Notes under the pieces: model-generated | Databases searched by the model: none | The model's input: the letters and a program-made list of their open reading frames with translations, nothing else | Told to the model about the DNA's origin: nothing | Source of the DNA: an uncultured Oscillospiraceae bacterium | GTDB lineage: Bacteria; Bacillota; Clostridia; Oscillospirales; Acutalibacteraceae | Direction: 5' to 3' | DNA: 64,000 bases | NCBI GenBank assembly: GCA_905192745.1 | Contig: CAJJLZ010000010.1 | Location: 1 to 64,000, forward strand | Part shown: positions 42,256 through 50,409 of the stretch, one piece after another | Position numbering within the stretch: the stretch's first letter is position 1 | How the letters are laid out: every line of letters begins with the position of its first letter | Translations under genes and position numbers: made by a program

Positions 42256-43301
42256 AGCGCGACACCCTCGTCGCCCCGGGCCACCTGCCCGAGCAGAACG
42301 GCCTTTTCGCCCGCCCCGTTCAGAACGCGGAGCGCTTCATCCGCCTTGTCGGAGGCCACGGCGATGCACAGGCCGGTGCCCATGTTGAAGGTGTTGAACA
42401 TATCGTGCTCCGAAATATTCCCCACCTTCTGAAGAAGCTGGAAGATCGGCAGGACCGGCACGTTCTTCTTTTCGATCACGGCCTGCATTCCGTCCGGAAG
42501 CATCCGCGGGATGTTTTCATAATACCCGCCGCCGGTGATGTGGGAAATCCCGTGGATTCCCACCTTGCAGATCAGCTCCAGAATCGGCCGGACATAAATT
42601 TTCGTCGGGGTGAGCAGGGTTTCGCCCAGAGTCGCGCCCAGCTCGTCATAATACACCGACAGGGTCTTTTCCGATACATCGAACACCTTCCGCACCAGAG
42701 AAAAGCCGTTGGAATGCACGCCGCTGGAGGCCACGCCGATCAGCGCGTCCCCTTCCCGGACCAGCGCGCTGTCCACGATCTTCTCCCGGTCGGCCATTCC
42801 CACGCAGAAGCCGGCAAGGTCGTATTCGTCCACCGGATAAAAGCCCGGCATCTCGGCGGTTTCCCCGCCGATCAGGGCGCAGCCCGCCTGTACGCACCCT
42901 TCCGCCACACCGGCGACAATGGACGCGATTTTCTCCGGAACGTTTTTCCCGCAGGCGATGTAGTCAAGGAAAAACAGCGGCTGCGCGCCGGAACAGGCGA
43001 CGTCGTTCGCGCACATGGCAACGCAGTCGATCCCCACGGTATCGTGCTTGTCCATCAGGAACGCCAGCTTGAGCTTGGTGCCCACGCCGTCGGTGCCGGA
43101 AACCAGTACCGGGCGTTTCATGCCGGTCATATCCGGCTCAAACAGGCCGCCGAACCCTCCCAGATCGGATACCACGCCGGGGATCATGGTGCGGGCCACA
43201 TGCTTTTTCATCAGCTCCACCGCTTTGTATCCTGCGGTCACATCCACACCGGCCGCCGCATAGCTTTCGCTTCCGCTTTTTTTATAATCCAAGTCATCCA
43301 C
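42249..43301 (-). CDS. purM: Phosphoribosylformylglycinamidine cyclo-ligase
   Basis: PurM makes AIR from FGAM with ATP. Full length at about 350 residues, with AAGVDVTAGYKAVELMK, SGTDGVGTKLKLAF, GGETAEMPGFY and ISHITGGGYYENIPRML. The frame opens with GTG 43301, but its Shine-Dalgarno (GGAAAGG) fits TTG 43292 better; start uncertain by three codons. Confidence 0.96.
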   Translation of the reverse strand: MDDLDYKKSGSESYAAAGVDVTAGYKAVELMKKHVARTMIPGVVSDLGGFGGLFEPDMTGMKRPVLVSGTDGVGTKLKLAFLMDKHDTVGIDCVAMCANDVACSGAQPLFFLDYIACGKNVPEKIASIVAGVAEGCVQAGCALIGGETAEMPGFYPVDEYDLAGFCVGMADREKIVDSALVREGDALIGVASSGVHSNGFSLVRKVFDVSEKTLSVYYDELGATLGETLLTPTKIYVRPILELICKVGIHGISHITGGGYYENIPRMLPDGMQAVIEKKNVPVLPIFQLLQKVGNISEHDMFNTFNMGTGLCIAVASDKADEALRVLNGAGEKAVLLGQVARGDEGVALC

Positions 43302-43338
43302 GCCTTTCCGTTTCTTCTTTTATGTATTGTTTCCGTTT

Positions 43339-44787
43339 TCAGTCCGCCTGTTTTGGGCCGGACCGGGGAATTTTTTCCTCAAACTTATCCTTGGCCGAGT
43401 CCGCCGGAGGCTCCACCGGATACCGGCCGGTGAAACACCCGTCGCAGAAGCCGCAGTCCGCGTTCTTGGCGATCTGGCGGACGCTCTCCACGCTCAGATA
43501 TCCCAGACTGTCCACCCCGATCTCCTTCCCGATCGCCTCCACCGTCGGCAGACGGCAGGCGATCAGGTTTTCACGGCTGTCGATATCGGTGCCGAAATAG
43601 CAGGGGTTGGTGAAGGGCGGCGAGGAAACCAGCATATGCACCTCGCGGGCCCCGGCCTCCCGCAGCAGGCGGACGATCCGGGCGCTGGTGGTGCCGCGGA
43701 CGATGGAATCGTCGATCATAATGACCCGTTTCCCGTCCACCACCGGCTTCACCACGTTGAGCTTGATCTTGACCGCGTCTTCCCGCTGCCCCTGTGTGGG
43801 CTGGATAAAGCTGCGGCCGATATACCGGTTCTTAATCAGCCCCACGTTGTAAGGGATGCCCGACTGTCGGGAATAGCCCAGCGCCGCGTCCAGCCCTGAA
43901 TCGGGAACGCCAATTACCACATCCGCCTGAATAGGATGCTCCAGCGCGAGGAACGCGCCCGCGCGCTGCCGGGCCTCCTGCACCCCGGCACCGGCAATCC
44001 GGCTGTCCGGGCGGGCGAAATAGACAAATTCAAACACGCAGAAATGGCCCCGGCCGTCACCGCAGTGGGTGCGGATGGAGCGAACGCCGTCCTCCGATGC
44101 CACCACGATCTCTCCCGGCTCGATATCCCGCACAAATTCCGCGCCCACGCTTTCCAGCGCACAGCTTTCGGAGGCGAACACCACCGCGCCGTCCCCCGTT
44201 TTCCCCATGCAGAGAGGACGGAAGCCCTCGGGATCCCGGGCGGCGATCAGCTTGCGGGGGGACATGACAACCAGCGAATACGCGCCTTTCAACTGCTTCA
44301 TCGCTTCCTCCACCGCCGCTTCGATCGAACCCACCTTCAGCCGTTCCTTGGTGATGGCGTAGGCGATCGCTTCGGTGTCGCTGGTGCCGTGAAAAATTGC
44401 GCCTTCCAGTTCAAACCGGCGGCGGAGCTCGTAGGCGTTCACCAGATTGCCGTTATGGGCCAGCGCCATGCTGCCCTTGACATGCCGCACAACCAGCGGC
44501 TGGATATTGTTGGGGTTGCAGCCGCCCGTGGTGGAATATCGCACATGGCCGACCGCCATCTGTCCCCGCCCCAGCTGCTCCAGCGCCGACGGAGTGAATA
44601 CATCGGGAACCAGTCCGCTGCCGCGGTGGAACCGGATAACTCCGTCCTCATTCACCGCAATGCCGCAGCTCTCCTGTCCCCGGTGCTGCAGGGCGTACAG
44701 GGCGAAATAGGCCGAACTGGCCACATTGGCGGTCGTCGGCTCATAGATGCCGAAAACGCCGCATTCCTCATGAATGGAATTTCCCAT
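43339..44787 (-). CDS. purF: Amidophosphoribosyltransferase (glutamine-dependent)
   Basis: PurF makes phosphoribosylamine from PRPP and glutamine, the first committed step. The 482-residue protein starts at ATG 44787 (AGAGG upstream). A short propeptide precedes the nucleophile Cys in EECGVFGIYE. Other glutaminase residues are present in VGHVRYSTTGG and HNGNLVN, and the PRPP loop is VIMIDDSIVRGTTSARI. Cysteines typical of the Fe-S-containing Bacillus-type PurF appear near the end (CGFCDGC). A glutaminase-deficient paralogue is encoded just upstream. Confidence 0.96.
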   Translation of the reverse strand: MGNSIHEECGVFGIYEPTTANVASSAYFALYALQHRGQESCGIAVNEDGVIRFHRGSGLVPDVFTPSALEQLGRGQMAVGHVRYSTTGGCNPNNIQPLVVRHVKGSMALAHNGNLVNAYELRRRFELEGAIFHGTSDTEAIAYAITKERLKVGSIEAAVEEAMKQLKGAYSLVVMSPRKLIAARDPEGFRPLCMGKTGDGAVVFASESCALESVGAEFVRDIEPGEIVVASEDGVRSIRTHCGDGRGHFCVFEFVYFARPDSRIAGAGVQEARQRAGAFLALEHPIQADVVIGVPDSGLDAALGYSRQSGIPYNVGLIKNRYIGRSFIQPTQGQREDAVKIKLNVVKPVVDGKRVIMIDDSIVRGTTSARIVRLLREAGAREVHMLVSSPPFTNPCYFGTDIDSRENLIACRLPTVEAIGKEIGVDSLGYLSVESVRQIAKNADCGFCDGCFTGRYPVEPPADSAKDKFEEKIPRSGPKQAD

Positions 44788-44885
44788 CAGCTTGTCCTCT
44801 CTCCGCCCGGCTCCAGCGGTCCCCTCGCCGCCCCCGGTCCGCCGCTCATTCCGTCCGCCGGGGGTAAATGCCCGTATTCCTCTTT

Positions 44886-46295
44886 TTACTCTTTTCCGGT
44901 CCAGCAATAGGTGCAGACACAGTCCGGGTCGATGCCGATGGCGGCAAGCATTCCTTCGAGGGTCTGGTATTTGAGAGAGGTGACCCGCATCCGCCGGCAG
45001 ATTCCCTCTACCATCTTCTCATACCGTCCGGAACGGGCGTCACAGTATTCCTCCAGATAACGGAATCCTTCGTCTCCCTCCAGCTCCTGAATCACCGAGC
45101 GGGAGATCAGATCCATATCCGAGGTGGAACGGGAAAAATTCAGATATTTGCATCCGAACAGGATCGGGGGACAGGCGGGCCGGATGTGAACCTCCTTCGC
45201 CCCGCTGTCAAACAGAAAATCCACCGTTTCCCGCATCTGCGTTCCCCGCACCACCGAATCATCGATGAAAAGCAGGCGCTTGTCCCGGATCAGGGGCTCC
45301 ACCGGAATCAGCTTCATATGAGCGACCTGATTGCGGATCGCCTGATTCTGGGGCATAAAGCTGCGGGGCCAGGTCGGGGTGTATTTGATAAAGGGACGGG
45401 CGAAGGGAATGCCCGACTCGTTCGCGTAGCCGATAGCGTGGGCCGTACCCGAATCCGGAACGCCGGCCACGAAATCCGCCTCCATTCCCGGATCATTCCG
45501 GGCAAGGATGCGCCCGCAGTCGTACCGCATCTGCTCCACGTTCACCCCTTCATAGGAAGAGGTCGGATACCCGAAATAGGTCCACAGAAACGCGCAGATC
45601 TTCATCTTTTTTCCGGGAGGCGTCACCGTCTCGTACCCTTCGGGGGTGAGGAAGTCGATCTCTCCCGGCCCGAGGCTGTGCTCATCCCGATAGCCCAAAT
45701 TCAAATAAGCGAAGGATTCAAAGGAAACGCAGCAGGCGTTCTCCTTTCTCCCGATGATGAGCGGCGTGCGTCCCATTTTGTCCCGCGCGGCATACATCCC
45801 CTTCCGGGTCAGAACCAGAATGGTCATGGACCCGTCAATCAGCTCCTGCGCGTGACGGATTCCCTCGGGAATGGAATCCTTCTGATTAATCAGGCAGGCC
45901 GTCAGCTCGGTGGCGTTCACCTGCCCGCCGCTCATTTCCAGAAAATGAGAACAGCCGTTTTCAAATGTCCGGCTCACCAGCTCATCCATGTTGTTGGTCC
46001 GGCCGACCGTGGTGATCGCGTAATTTCCCAGATGGGAGCGGATCATGAGGGGCTGGGGATCGGTATCGCTGATACAGCCGATGCCCATAACCCCCTCCAT
46101 TTCCTCCATATCCCGTTCAAACTTGGTACGGAAAGGGGAATTCTCGATATTATGGATCGCCCGCTGGAATCCTTTTTGCTCACTGTATACCGCCATACCG
46201 CCCCGTCTGGTCCCCAGATGGGAGTGGTAATCCACGCCGAAGAACAGGTCGGTGACACAGCTTTCGCTTGATACTACGCCAAATAAGCCGCCCAT
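44886..46295 (-). CDS. PurF paralogue lacking the glutaminase active site
   Basis: A 469-residue PurF-like protein. The phosphoribosyltransferase half is well kept (FMPQNQAIRNQVAHMKLI, LLFIDDSVVRGTQMRETV, ACPPILFG). The N-terminal half aligns with PurF glutaminase but the first residues are MGGLFGVV, with Gly where the nucleophile Cys should be; the RYSTTG and NGN segments are also missing (GIGCISDTDPQPL; VGRTNNMDE). It therefore should not use glutamine. It may use ammonia, partner with PurF, or regulate it. It lies between purC and purF in the operon. Confidence 0.88.
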   Translation of the reverse strand: MGGLFGVVSSESCVTDLFFGVDYHSHLGTRRGGMAVYSEQKGFQRAIHNIENSPFRTKFERDMEEMEGVMGIGCISDTDPQPLMIRSHLGNYAITTVGRTNNMDELVSRTFENGCSHFLEMSGGQVNATELTACLINQKDSIPEGIRHAQELIDGSMTILVLTRKGMYAARDKMGRTPLIIGRKENACCVSFESFAYLNLGYRDEHSLGPGEIDFLTPEGYETVTPPGKKMKICAFLWTYFGYPTSSYEGVNVEQMRYDCGRILARNDPGMEADFVAGVPDSGTAHAIGYANESGIPFARPFIKYTPTWPRSFMPQNQAIRNQVAHMKLIPVEPLIRDKRLLFIDDSVVRGTQMRETVDFLFDSGAKEVHIRPACPPILFGCKYLNFSRSTSDMDLISRSVIQELEGDEGFRYLEEYCDARSGRYEKMVEGICRRMRVTSLKYQTLEGMLAAIGIDPDCVCTYCWTGKE

Positions 46296-46383
46296 GTGTA
46301 ATGACCATTCCTTTCACAGTAGCCGTGCGGTCCCGCCGCGGAGGCGGCGGGACGCTTTCGTGGGAGGGAAGACTGTCCGCGGC

Positions 46384-47094
46384 TTATTCGCCCATCAGAC
46401 GGCGCATCATTTCCCGATACGCTTCCGCCTCGCCGCCCATATTCCGGCGGAAACGGTCCTTATCCAGCTTTTCGTGGGTATGCACATCCCAGAACCGGCA
46501 GGTATCCGGCGAGATTTCGTCCGCCAGCACGATGGTGCCGTCGGAGGTCTTGCCGAACTCCAGCTTGAAATCCACCAGCTCCACGTCCAGCCCCAGGAAA
46601 TATTTTTTCAGGAAGTCGTTGACATGGAACGCGTATTTCGCGATGGTATCCATGTCTTCCCGGGTGGCGACGCCCAGCGCCAGCACGTGGTATTCGTTAA
46701 TCAGCGGATCGCCGAGATCGTCGTTTTTATAGCTGAATTCCAGCGACGGCTGCTTCAGGGGAGTCCCCTCCTCCACCCCGAAGCGCTTGGAGAAGGAACC
46801 CGCGGCGATGTTCCGCACGATCACCTCCAGCGGGACGATGGTGACCTTTTTCACCAAGGTCTCGCGTTCAGAAAGCTCCTTTACAAAATGGGTGGGAACG
46901 CCGTCCTTTTCCAGAAGTTGCATCAGGAAATTGCTCATCCGGTTGTTGATAACGCCCTTGCCGAGAATGGTCCCCTTTTTCTCGCCGTTAAAAGCGGTCG
47001 CATCGTCCTTATAGTCCACAATCAGCAGTTCGGGATCGTCCGTAGAAAATACTTTCTTGGCCTTGCCCTCGTAAAGCTGTGCACGTTTTTCCAT
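46384..47094 (-). CDS. purC: SAICAR synthase
   Basis: PurC joins CAIR and aspartate. The 236-residue product is full length: LYEGKAKKVFSTDDPELLIV, VVRNIAAGSFSKRFG, VDFKLEFGKT and DEISPDTCRFWD. Second gene of the operon after purE. Confidence 0.97.
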   Translation of the reverse strand: MEKRAQLYEGKAKKVFSTDDPELLIVDYKDDATAFNGEKKGTILGKGVINNRMSNFLMQLLEKDGVPTHFVKELSERETLVKKVTIVPLEVIVRNIAAGSFSKRFGVEEGTPLKQPSLEFSYKNDDLGDPLINEYHVLALGVATREDMDTIAKYAFHVNDFLKKYFLGLDVELVDFKLEFGKTSDGTIVLADEISPDTCRFWDVHTHEKLDKDRFRRNMGGEAEAYREMMRRLMGE

Positions 47095-47164
47095 AATCCT
47101 GTCCCTGTCCTTTCTGTTCTGTCGTTTTTGGTGTTCCTGCGACGACTGGAATTTCTTTCGGTCC

Positions 47165-47665
47165 TCAGCCGTTCAGGGATTCGGTGAGCTTCCGGTCCTT
47201 TTCCAGCACGGAGTTTTCCATTTCCCGCTTCATAGCTTTCAACCGTCCCTGCAGCTCCGCGTCCTCCACCGCGAGGATCTGGGCGGCGAGGATCGCCGCG
47301 TTTTCCGCCCCGTCGATCGCTACGGTGGCAACCGGGATGCCGGAGGGCATCTGCACGGTGGATAAAAGAGAATCCAGCCCGTCCATCGTGGAGGATTTGA
47401 TCGGGATACCGATCACCGGCAGGATCGTATGGGCGGCGAGCACCCCGGCAAGATGGGCCGCCTTCCCCGCTGCGGCGATAATAACGCCGAATCCGTTATC
47501 CGCCGCATGCCAGGCGAAATCCATCGCCGCCGCCGGCGTACGATGGGCGGACATCACATGCGCCTCCACCGGAATCCCGAAATCCTTTAATTTGCTGATC
47601 GCCTTGGAAACCACCGGCAGATCGCTGTCGCTGCCCATAATGACGGCCACTTTTTTACACGCCAT
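47165..47665 (-). CDS. purE: N5-CAIR mutase
   Basis: The 166-residue PurE has the family core IMGSDSDLPVVSKAISKLKD, VMSAHRTPAAAMDFA and AAGKAAHLAGVLAAHT. First enzyme gene of the pur operon; the leader upstream contains a small ORF and a terminator-like hairpin. No purK is seen next to it. Confidence 0.97.
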   Translation of the reverse strand: MACKKVAVIMGSDSDLPVVSKAISKLKDFGIPVEAHVMSAHRTPAAAMDFAWHAADNGFGVIIAAAGKAAHLAGVLAAHTILPVIGIPIKSSTMDGLDSLLSTVQMPSGIPVATVAIDGAENAAILAAQILAVEDAELQGRLKAMKREMENSVLEKDRKLTESLNG

Positions 47666-47730
47666 AGGTTATGACCATTCCTTTCTCTTTGCTGTCCAGA
47701 CCCTGCGCAAGCCTGTCCCCTTTCCCTCCC

Positions 47731-47774
47731 CGGCAGAAAGAAAACAGGCTGCGGGGTACAATGACGCCGCAGCC
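47731..47774 (-). terminator. Terminator or attenuator before purE
   Basis: An 8-bp GC stem (47747-47754, 47767-47774) with a 12-nt loop followed on the minus strand by TGTTTTCTTTCT. It lies between the small leader ORF and purE and would stop transcription before the operon unless it is overcome. Confidence 0.75.
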
Positions 47775-47781
47775 CGTATTT

Positions 47782-47883
47782 TCACCCGGATATTTTGCGC
47801 GCAGGAAGCCCGCCGAAGCATACCGGACACATTTTTCCGCAACTCGACCCCAGCATAAAACCGCTCAAGCCAAACGACTGCAT
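47782..47883 (-). CDS. Cys-containing small leader ORF upstream of purE (33 aa)
   Basis: ATG 47883 with AGGAGG at 7-nt spacing and a good promoter just upstream encodes 33 residues. The middle carries three cysteines spaced CX3CX2C (SSCGKMCPVCFGG), the tail LPARKIS is basic. It ends 8 nt before the terminator-like hairpin. It could be a regulatory leader peptide controlling the pur operon or a self-standing small metal-binding protein. No known family comes to mind. Confidence 0.6.
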   Translation of the reverse strand: MQSFGLSGFMLGSSCGKMCPVCFGGLPARKISG

Positions 47884-47912
47884 CGCGCTGCCTCCTGTTG
47901 AAAGATGTATTT

Positions 47913-47941
47913 ATTGTATGTCAAAAGCGGGGGTTTTTCAA
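47913..47941 (-). promoter_or_regulatory. Promoter for the leader ORF / pur operon
   Basis: Minus strand TTGAAA (47936-47941), 17-nt spacer, TACAAT (47913-47918). No purine riboswitch consensus was recognised in the leader. Confidence 0.7.
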
Positions 47942-48059
47942 GGCCCTTTCCCATTTTTGTAATCTTATTGTGGGGCAAGGAAAGGTCGGTACGATATTTT
48001 GTGTATAATGCGGGATTCCTTTGAGAGAAGCACGAAATACGGTATTCCGCGGCCGGACA

Positions 48060-48094
48060 AAAGGGCCGGACGGGATATCCCCGTCCGGCCCTTT
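48060..48094 (-). terminator. Terminator of groESL
   Basis: Perfect 15-bp GC-rich stem (48060-48074, 48080-48094) with a 5-nt loop, downstream of groEL, short T stretch. Confidence 0.8.
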
Positions 48095-48137
48095 CTGCCA
48101 TAGCCTATCCGTTTTCAGTCCGCCGGACGCCGGCCGA

Positions 48138-49766
48138 TTAATACATACCGTCCATGCCGCCGGCCGGAGCCGCCGGAGCCGGAGCCGGCTCTTTCTTGTC
48201 GGCAACCAGAGATTCGGTGGTCAGAACCATCGCCGCGACGGAAGCCGCGTTCTGCAGAGCGGAACGGGTGACCTTGGTCGGGTCAACAATACCGGACGAG
48301 ATCATATCGCCGTACGTATCCTTCGCAAAGTCATAGCCGTAGCCGACCTTGCCGGAGGTGCGGATCTTATCGATGATGACGCTGCCTTCCATACCGGCGT
48401 TGAGGGCGATCTGACGAATCGGCTCCTCCACCGCTTTCAGGACGATCTTCACGCCGGTCTTTTCGTCGCCTTCGGTGCTGTCCACCAGCGCGCCCAGCTT
48501 CTCCGCCGCGTTAATCAGGGCCACGCCGCCGCCGGCCACAATGCCTTCCTCAACAGCCGCCTTGGTCGCGGAGAGCGCGTCCTCGATGCGGAGCTTCTTC
48601 TCCTTCATCTCGACCTCGGTCGCCGCGCCGACCTTGATAACCGCCACGCCGCCGGACAGCTTCGCCAGCCGCTCCTGCAGCTTCTCACGATCGAAATCGG
48701 AGGTGGTGTTTTCAATCTGGGCGCGGATCTGCGCAATACGGTTCTTGATTTCGGCGGAATCGCCCGCACCGTCCACAATGATGGTGTTCTCCTTCTGAAC
48801 CTTGACCTGACGGGCGCGGCCCAGCTGCTGGATGGTGGCTTCCTTCAGCTCCAGACCCAGCTCCTCGGTAATCACCTGACCGCCGGTCAGGATCGCGATA
48901 TCCTGCAGCATCTCCTTGCGGCGGTCGCCGAAGCCCGGCGCCTTGACCGCCACGCAGGTGAAGGTACCGCGCAGCTTATTCACAATGAGGGTGGACAGGG
49001 CTTCGCCCTCCACGTCCTCAGCGATGATGACCAGCTTCTTGCCGGCCTGCAGAATCTGCTCGAGCAGCGGCAGGATATCCTGCACGTTGGAGATCTTCTT
49101 ATCGGTAATCAGAATATAGGCGTCGTCGATTACCGCTTCCATCTTCTCGGTATCGGTCACCATATACGGGGTGATATAGCCGCGGTCGAACTGCATACCT
49201 TCCACAACCTCGGAATAGGTTTCCGCGGTTTTGGATTCCTCCACGGTGATAACGCCGTCGGCGGTGACTTTCTCCATCGCTTCGGCGACCAGATCGCCGA
49301 TCGTCGCGTCGCCGGCCGAGACCGTCGCCACACGGGCGATGTCCGCCGAGCCGCTGACCTTTTTGGAATTGGCGATAACGCCTTCCACAACCGAATCCAC
49401 CGCTTTTTCGATGCCGCGCTTTACGCCCATCGGATTCGCGCCGGCGGCCACGTTCTTCATGCCCTCGCGGATCAGCGCCTGCGCGAGCAGAGTCGCGGTG
49501 GTGGTGCCGTCGCCGGCCACGTCGTTGGTCTTGGTGGAAACTTCCTTCACGAGCTGCGCGCCCATGTTTTCAAACGCGTCGTCCAGCTCGATCTCCTTCG
49601 CAATGGTCACGCCGTCATTGGTAATCAGCGGAGCGCCGAACTTCTTGTCCAGCACCACGTTGCGGCCGCGCGGGCCGAGGGTGATTTTCACCGTATTCGC
49701 CAGTTGGTCAACACCGGACTGGAGCGCCTTGCGCGCGTCCTCACCGAAAAGAATCTGCTTCGCCAT
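48138..49766 (-). CDS. groL: Chaperonin GroEL
   Basis: The 60-kDa chaperonin that folds proteins in a double ring with GroES. The 542-residue product has the expected length, the ATP-site segments TLGPRGRNVVLDKKFGAPLI and GDGTTTATLLAQA, and the Gly-Met tail GGMDGMY. Second gene of the operon, 58 nt after groES; controlled by CIRCE. Confidence 0.98.
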   Translation of the reverse strand: MAKQILFGEDARKALQSGVDQLANTVKITLGPRGRNVVLDKKFGAPLITNDGVTIAKEIELDDAFENMGAQLVKEVSTKTNDVAGDGTTTATLLAQALIREGMKNVAAGANPMGVKRGIEKAVDSVVEGVIANSKKVSGSADIARVATVSAGDATIGDLVAEAMEKVTADGVITVEESKTAETYSEVVEGMQFDRGYITPYMVTDTEKMEAVIDDAYILITDKKISNVQDILPLLEQILQAGKKLVIIAEDVEGEALSTLIVNKLRGTFTCVAVKAPGFGDRRKEMLQDIAILTGGQVITEELGLELKEATIQQLGRARQVKVQKENTIIVDGAGDSAEIKNRIAQIRAQIENTTSDFDREKLQERLAKLSGGVAVIKVGAATEVEMKEKKLRIEDALSATKAAVEEGIVAGGGVALINAAEKLGALVDSTEGDEKTGVKIVLKAVEEPIRQIALNAGMEGSVIIDKIRTSGKVGYGYDFAKDTYGDMISSGIVDPTKVTRSALQNAASVAAMVLTTESLVADKKEPAPAPAAPAGGMDGMY

Positions 49767-49824
49767 GAATGATTCCTCCTAAATTTCAAGTAATGTTGAT
49801 TGATTTGACGGAACCGGAAAGGCC

Positions 49825-50118
49825 TCAGCCTTCCACGACCGCGAGAATGTCGTTCTGCCGCACGATGGTGTATTCTTCGCCGTCCAGCTTTACCTCGGTG
49901 CCGGAATACTTGCTGGTCAGCACCCTGTCGCCGACCTTCACATACATCGTGATATCCTTGCCCTCGACGTTGCCGCCCGGGCCGACCGCGACGACCTCCG
50001 CGACCTGCGGCTTCTCCTTGGCGGAGCCGGCCAGAATAATCCCGCTTTTCGTGGTTTCTTCGGCTTCGACCATCTTGATGACAACTCTGTCCGCAAGAGG
50101 CTTGATAGACATAGACAT
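49825..50118 (-). CDS. groS: Co-chaperonin GroES
   Basis: The 97-residue lid of the GroEL chamber, with IKPLADRVVIKMVEAEETTK, the mobile loop KSGIILAGSAKEKP and the end VRQNDILAVVE. ATG 50118 follows GGGAGGAATTC; an internal ATG two codons later is possible. Confidence 0.98.
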   Translation of the reverse strand: MSMSIKPLADRVVIKMVEAEETTKSGIILAGSAKEKPQVAEVVAVGPGGNVEGKDITMYVKVGDRVLTSKYSGTEVKLDGEEYTIVRQNDILAVVEG

Positions 50119-50151
50119 GATGAATTCCTCCCTGAAGAAGTATTGTTAATT

Positions 50152-50178
50152 TTAGCACTCCAAACTTTCGAGTGCTAA
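50152..50178. promoter_or_regulatory. CIRCE element (HrcA operator)
   Basis: Exact consensus TTAGCACTC-N9-GAGTGCTAA between the groES promoter and start, the binding site of the heat-shock repressor HrcA. Confidence 0.98.
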
Positions 50179-50188
50179 TCTGTTTTCT

Positions 50189-50216
50189 ATTTTAGCCGGA
50201 TTGCTGGAAAAATCAA
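50189..50216 (-). promoter_or_regulatory. SigA-type promoter of groESL
   Basis: Minus strand TTGATT (50211-50216), 16-nt spacer, TAAAAT (50189-50194), just upstream of CIRCE. Confidence 0.75.
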
Positions 50217-50366
50217 GAGGGAAAACAAAATTTCACAATTTTTTAACATTCTTCGGACATTCTCCGGCGGCGCGCCGCCGCCGGAGAAGCCCTTTCCGTA
50301 TAGCCCTCCCGCCGCCGGAACAGTGGAAACCGCCTTTTCCATCTGTCCGGCAACGCACACAGAAAA

Positions 50367-50392
50367 GGGCCGGCGTTTGACAACGCCGGCCC
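50367..50392 (-). terminator. Terminator of the cmk-plsC-ispH-rpsA unit
   Basis: Perfect 11-bp stem (50367-50377, 50382-50392) with a TGAC loop, then CTTTT on the minus strand. The flanking 200 bp to groES hold no gene. Confidence 0.85.
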
Positions 50393-50409
50393 CTGTTTAA
50401 CATGGAATT

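Noticed and set aside
47884..48059. Purine or PRPP riboswitch ahead of purE
   Set aside because: The promoter lies at 47913-47941, leaving little leader before the small ORF, and I could not recognise the conserved riboswitch core motifs.
48021..49772. 583-codon plus-strand frame opposite groEL
   Set aside because: Antisense of groEL with biased composition; groEL is unmistakable on the minus strand.
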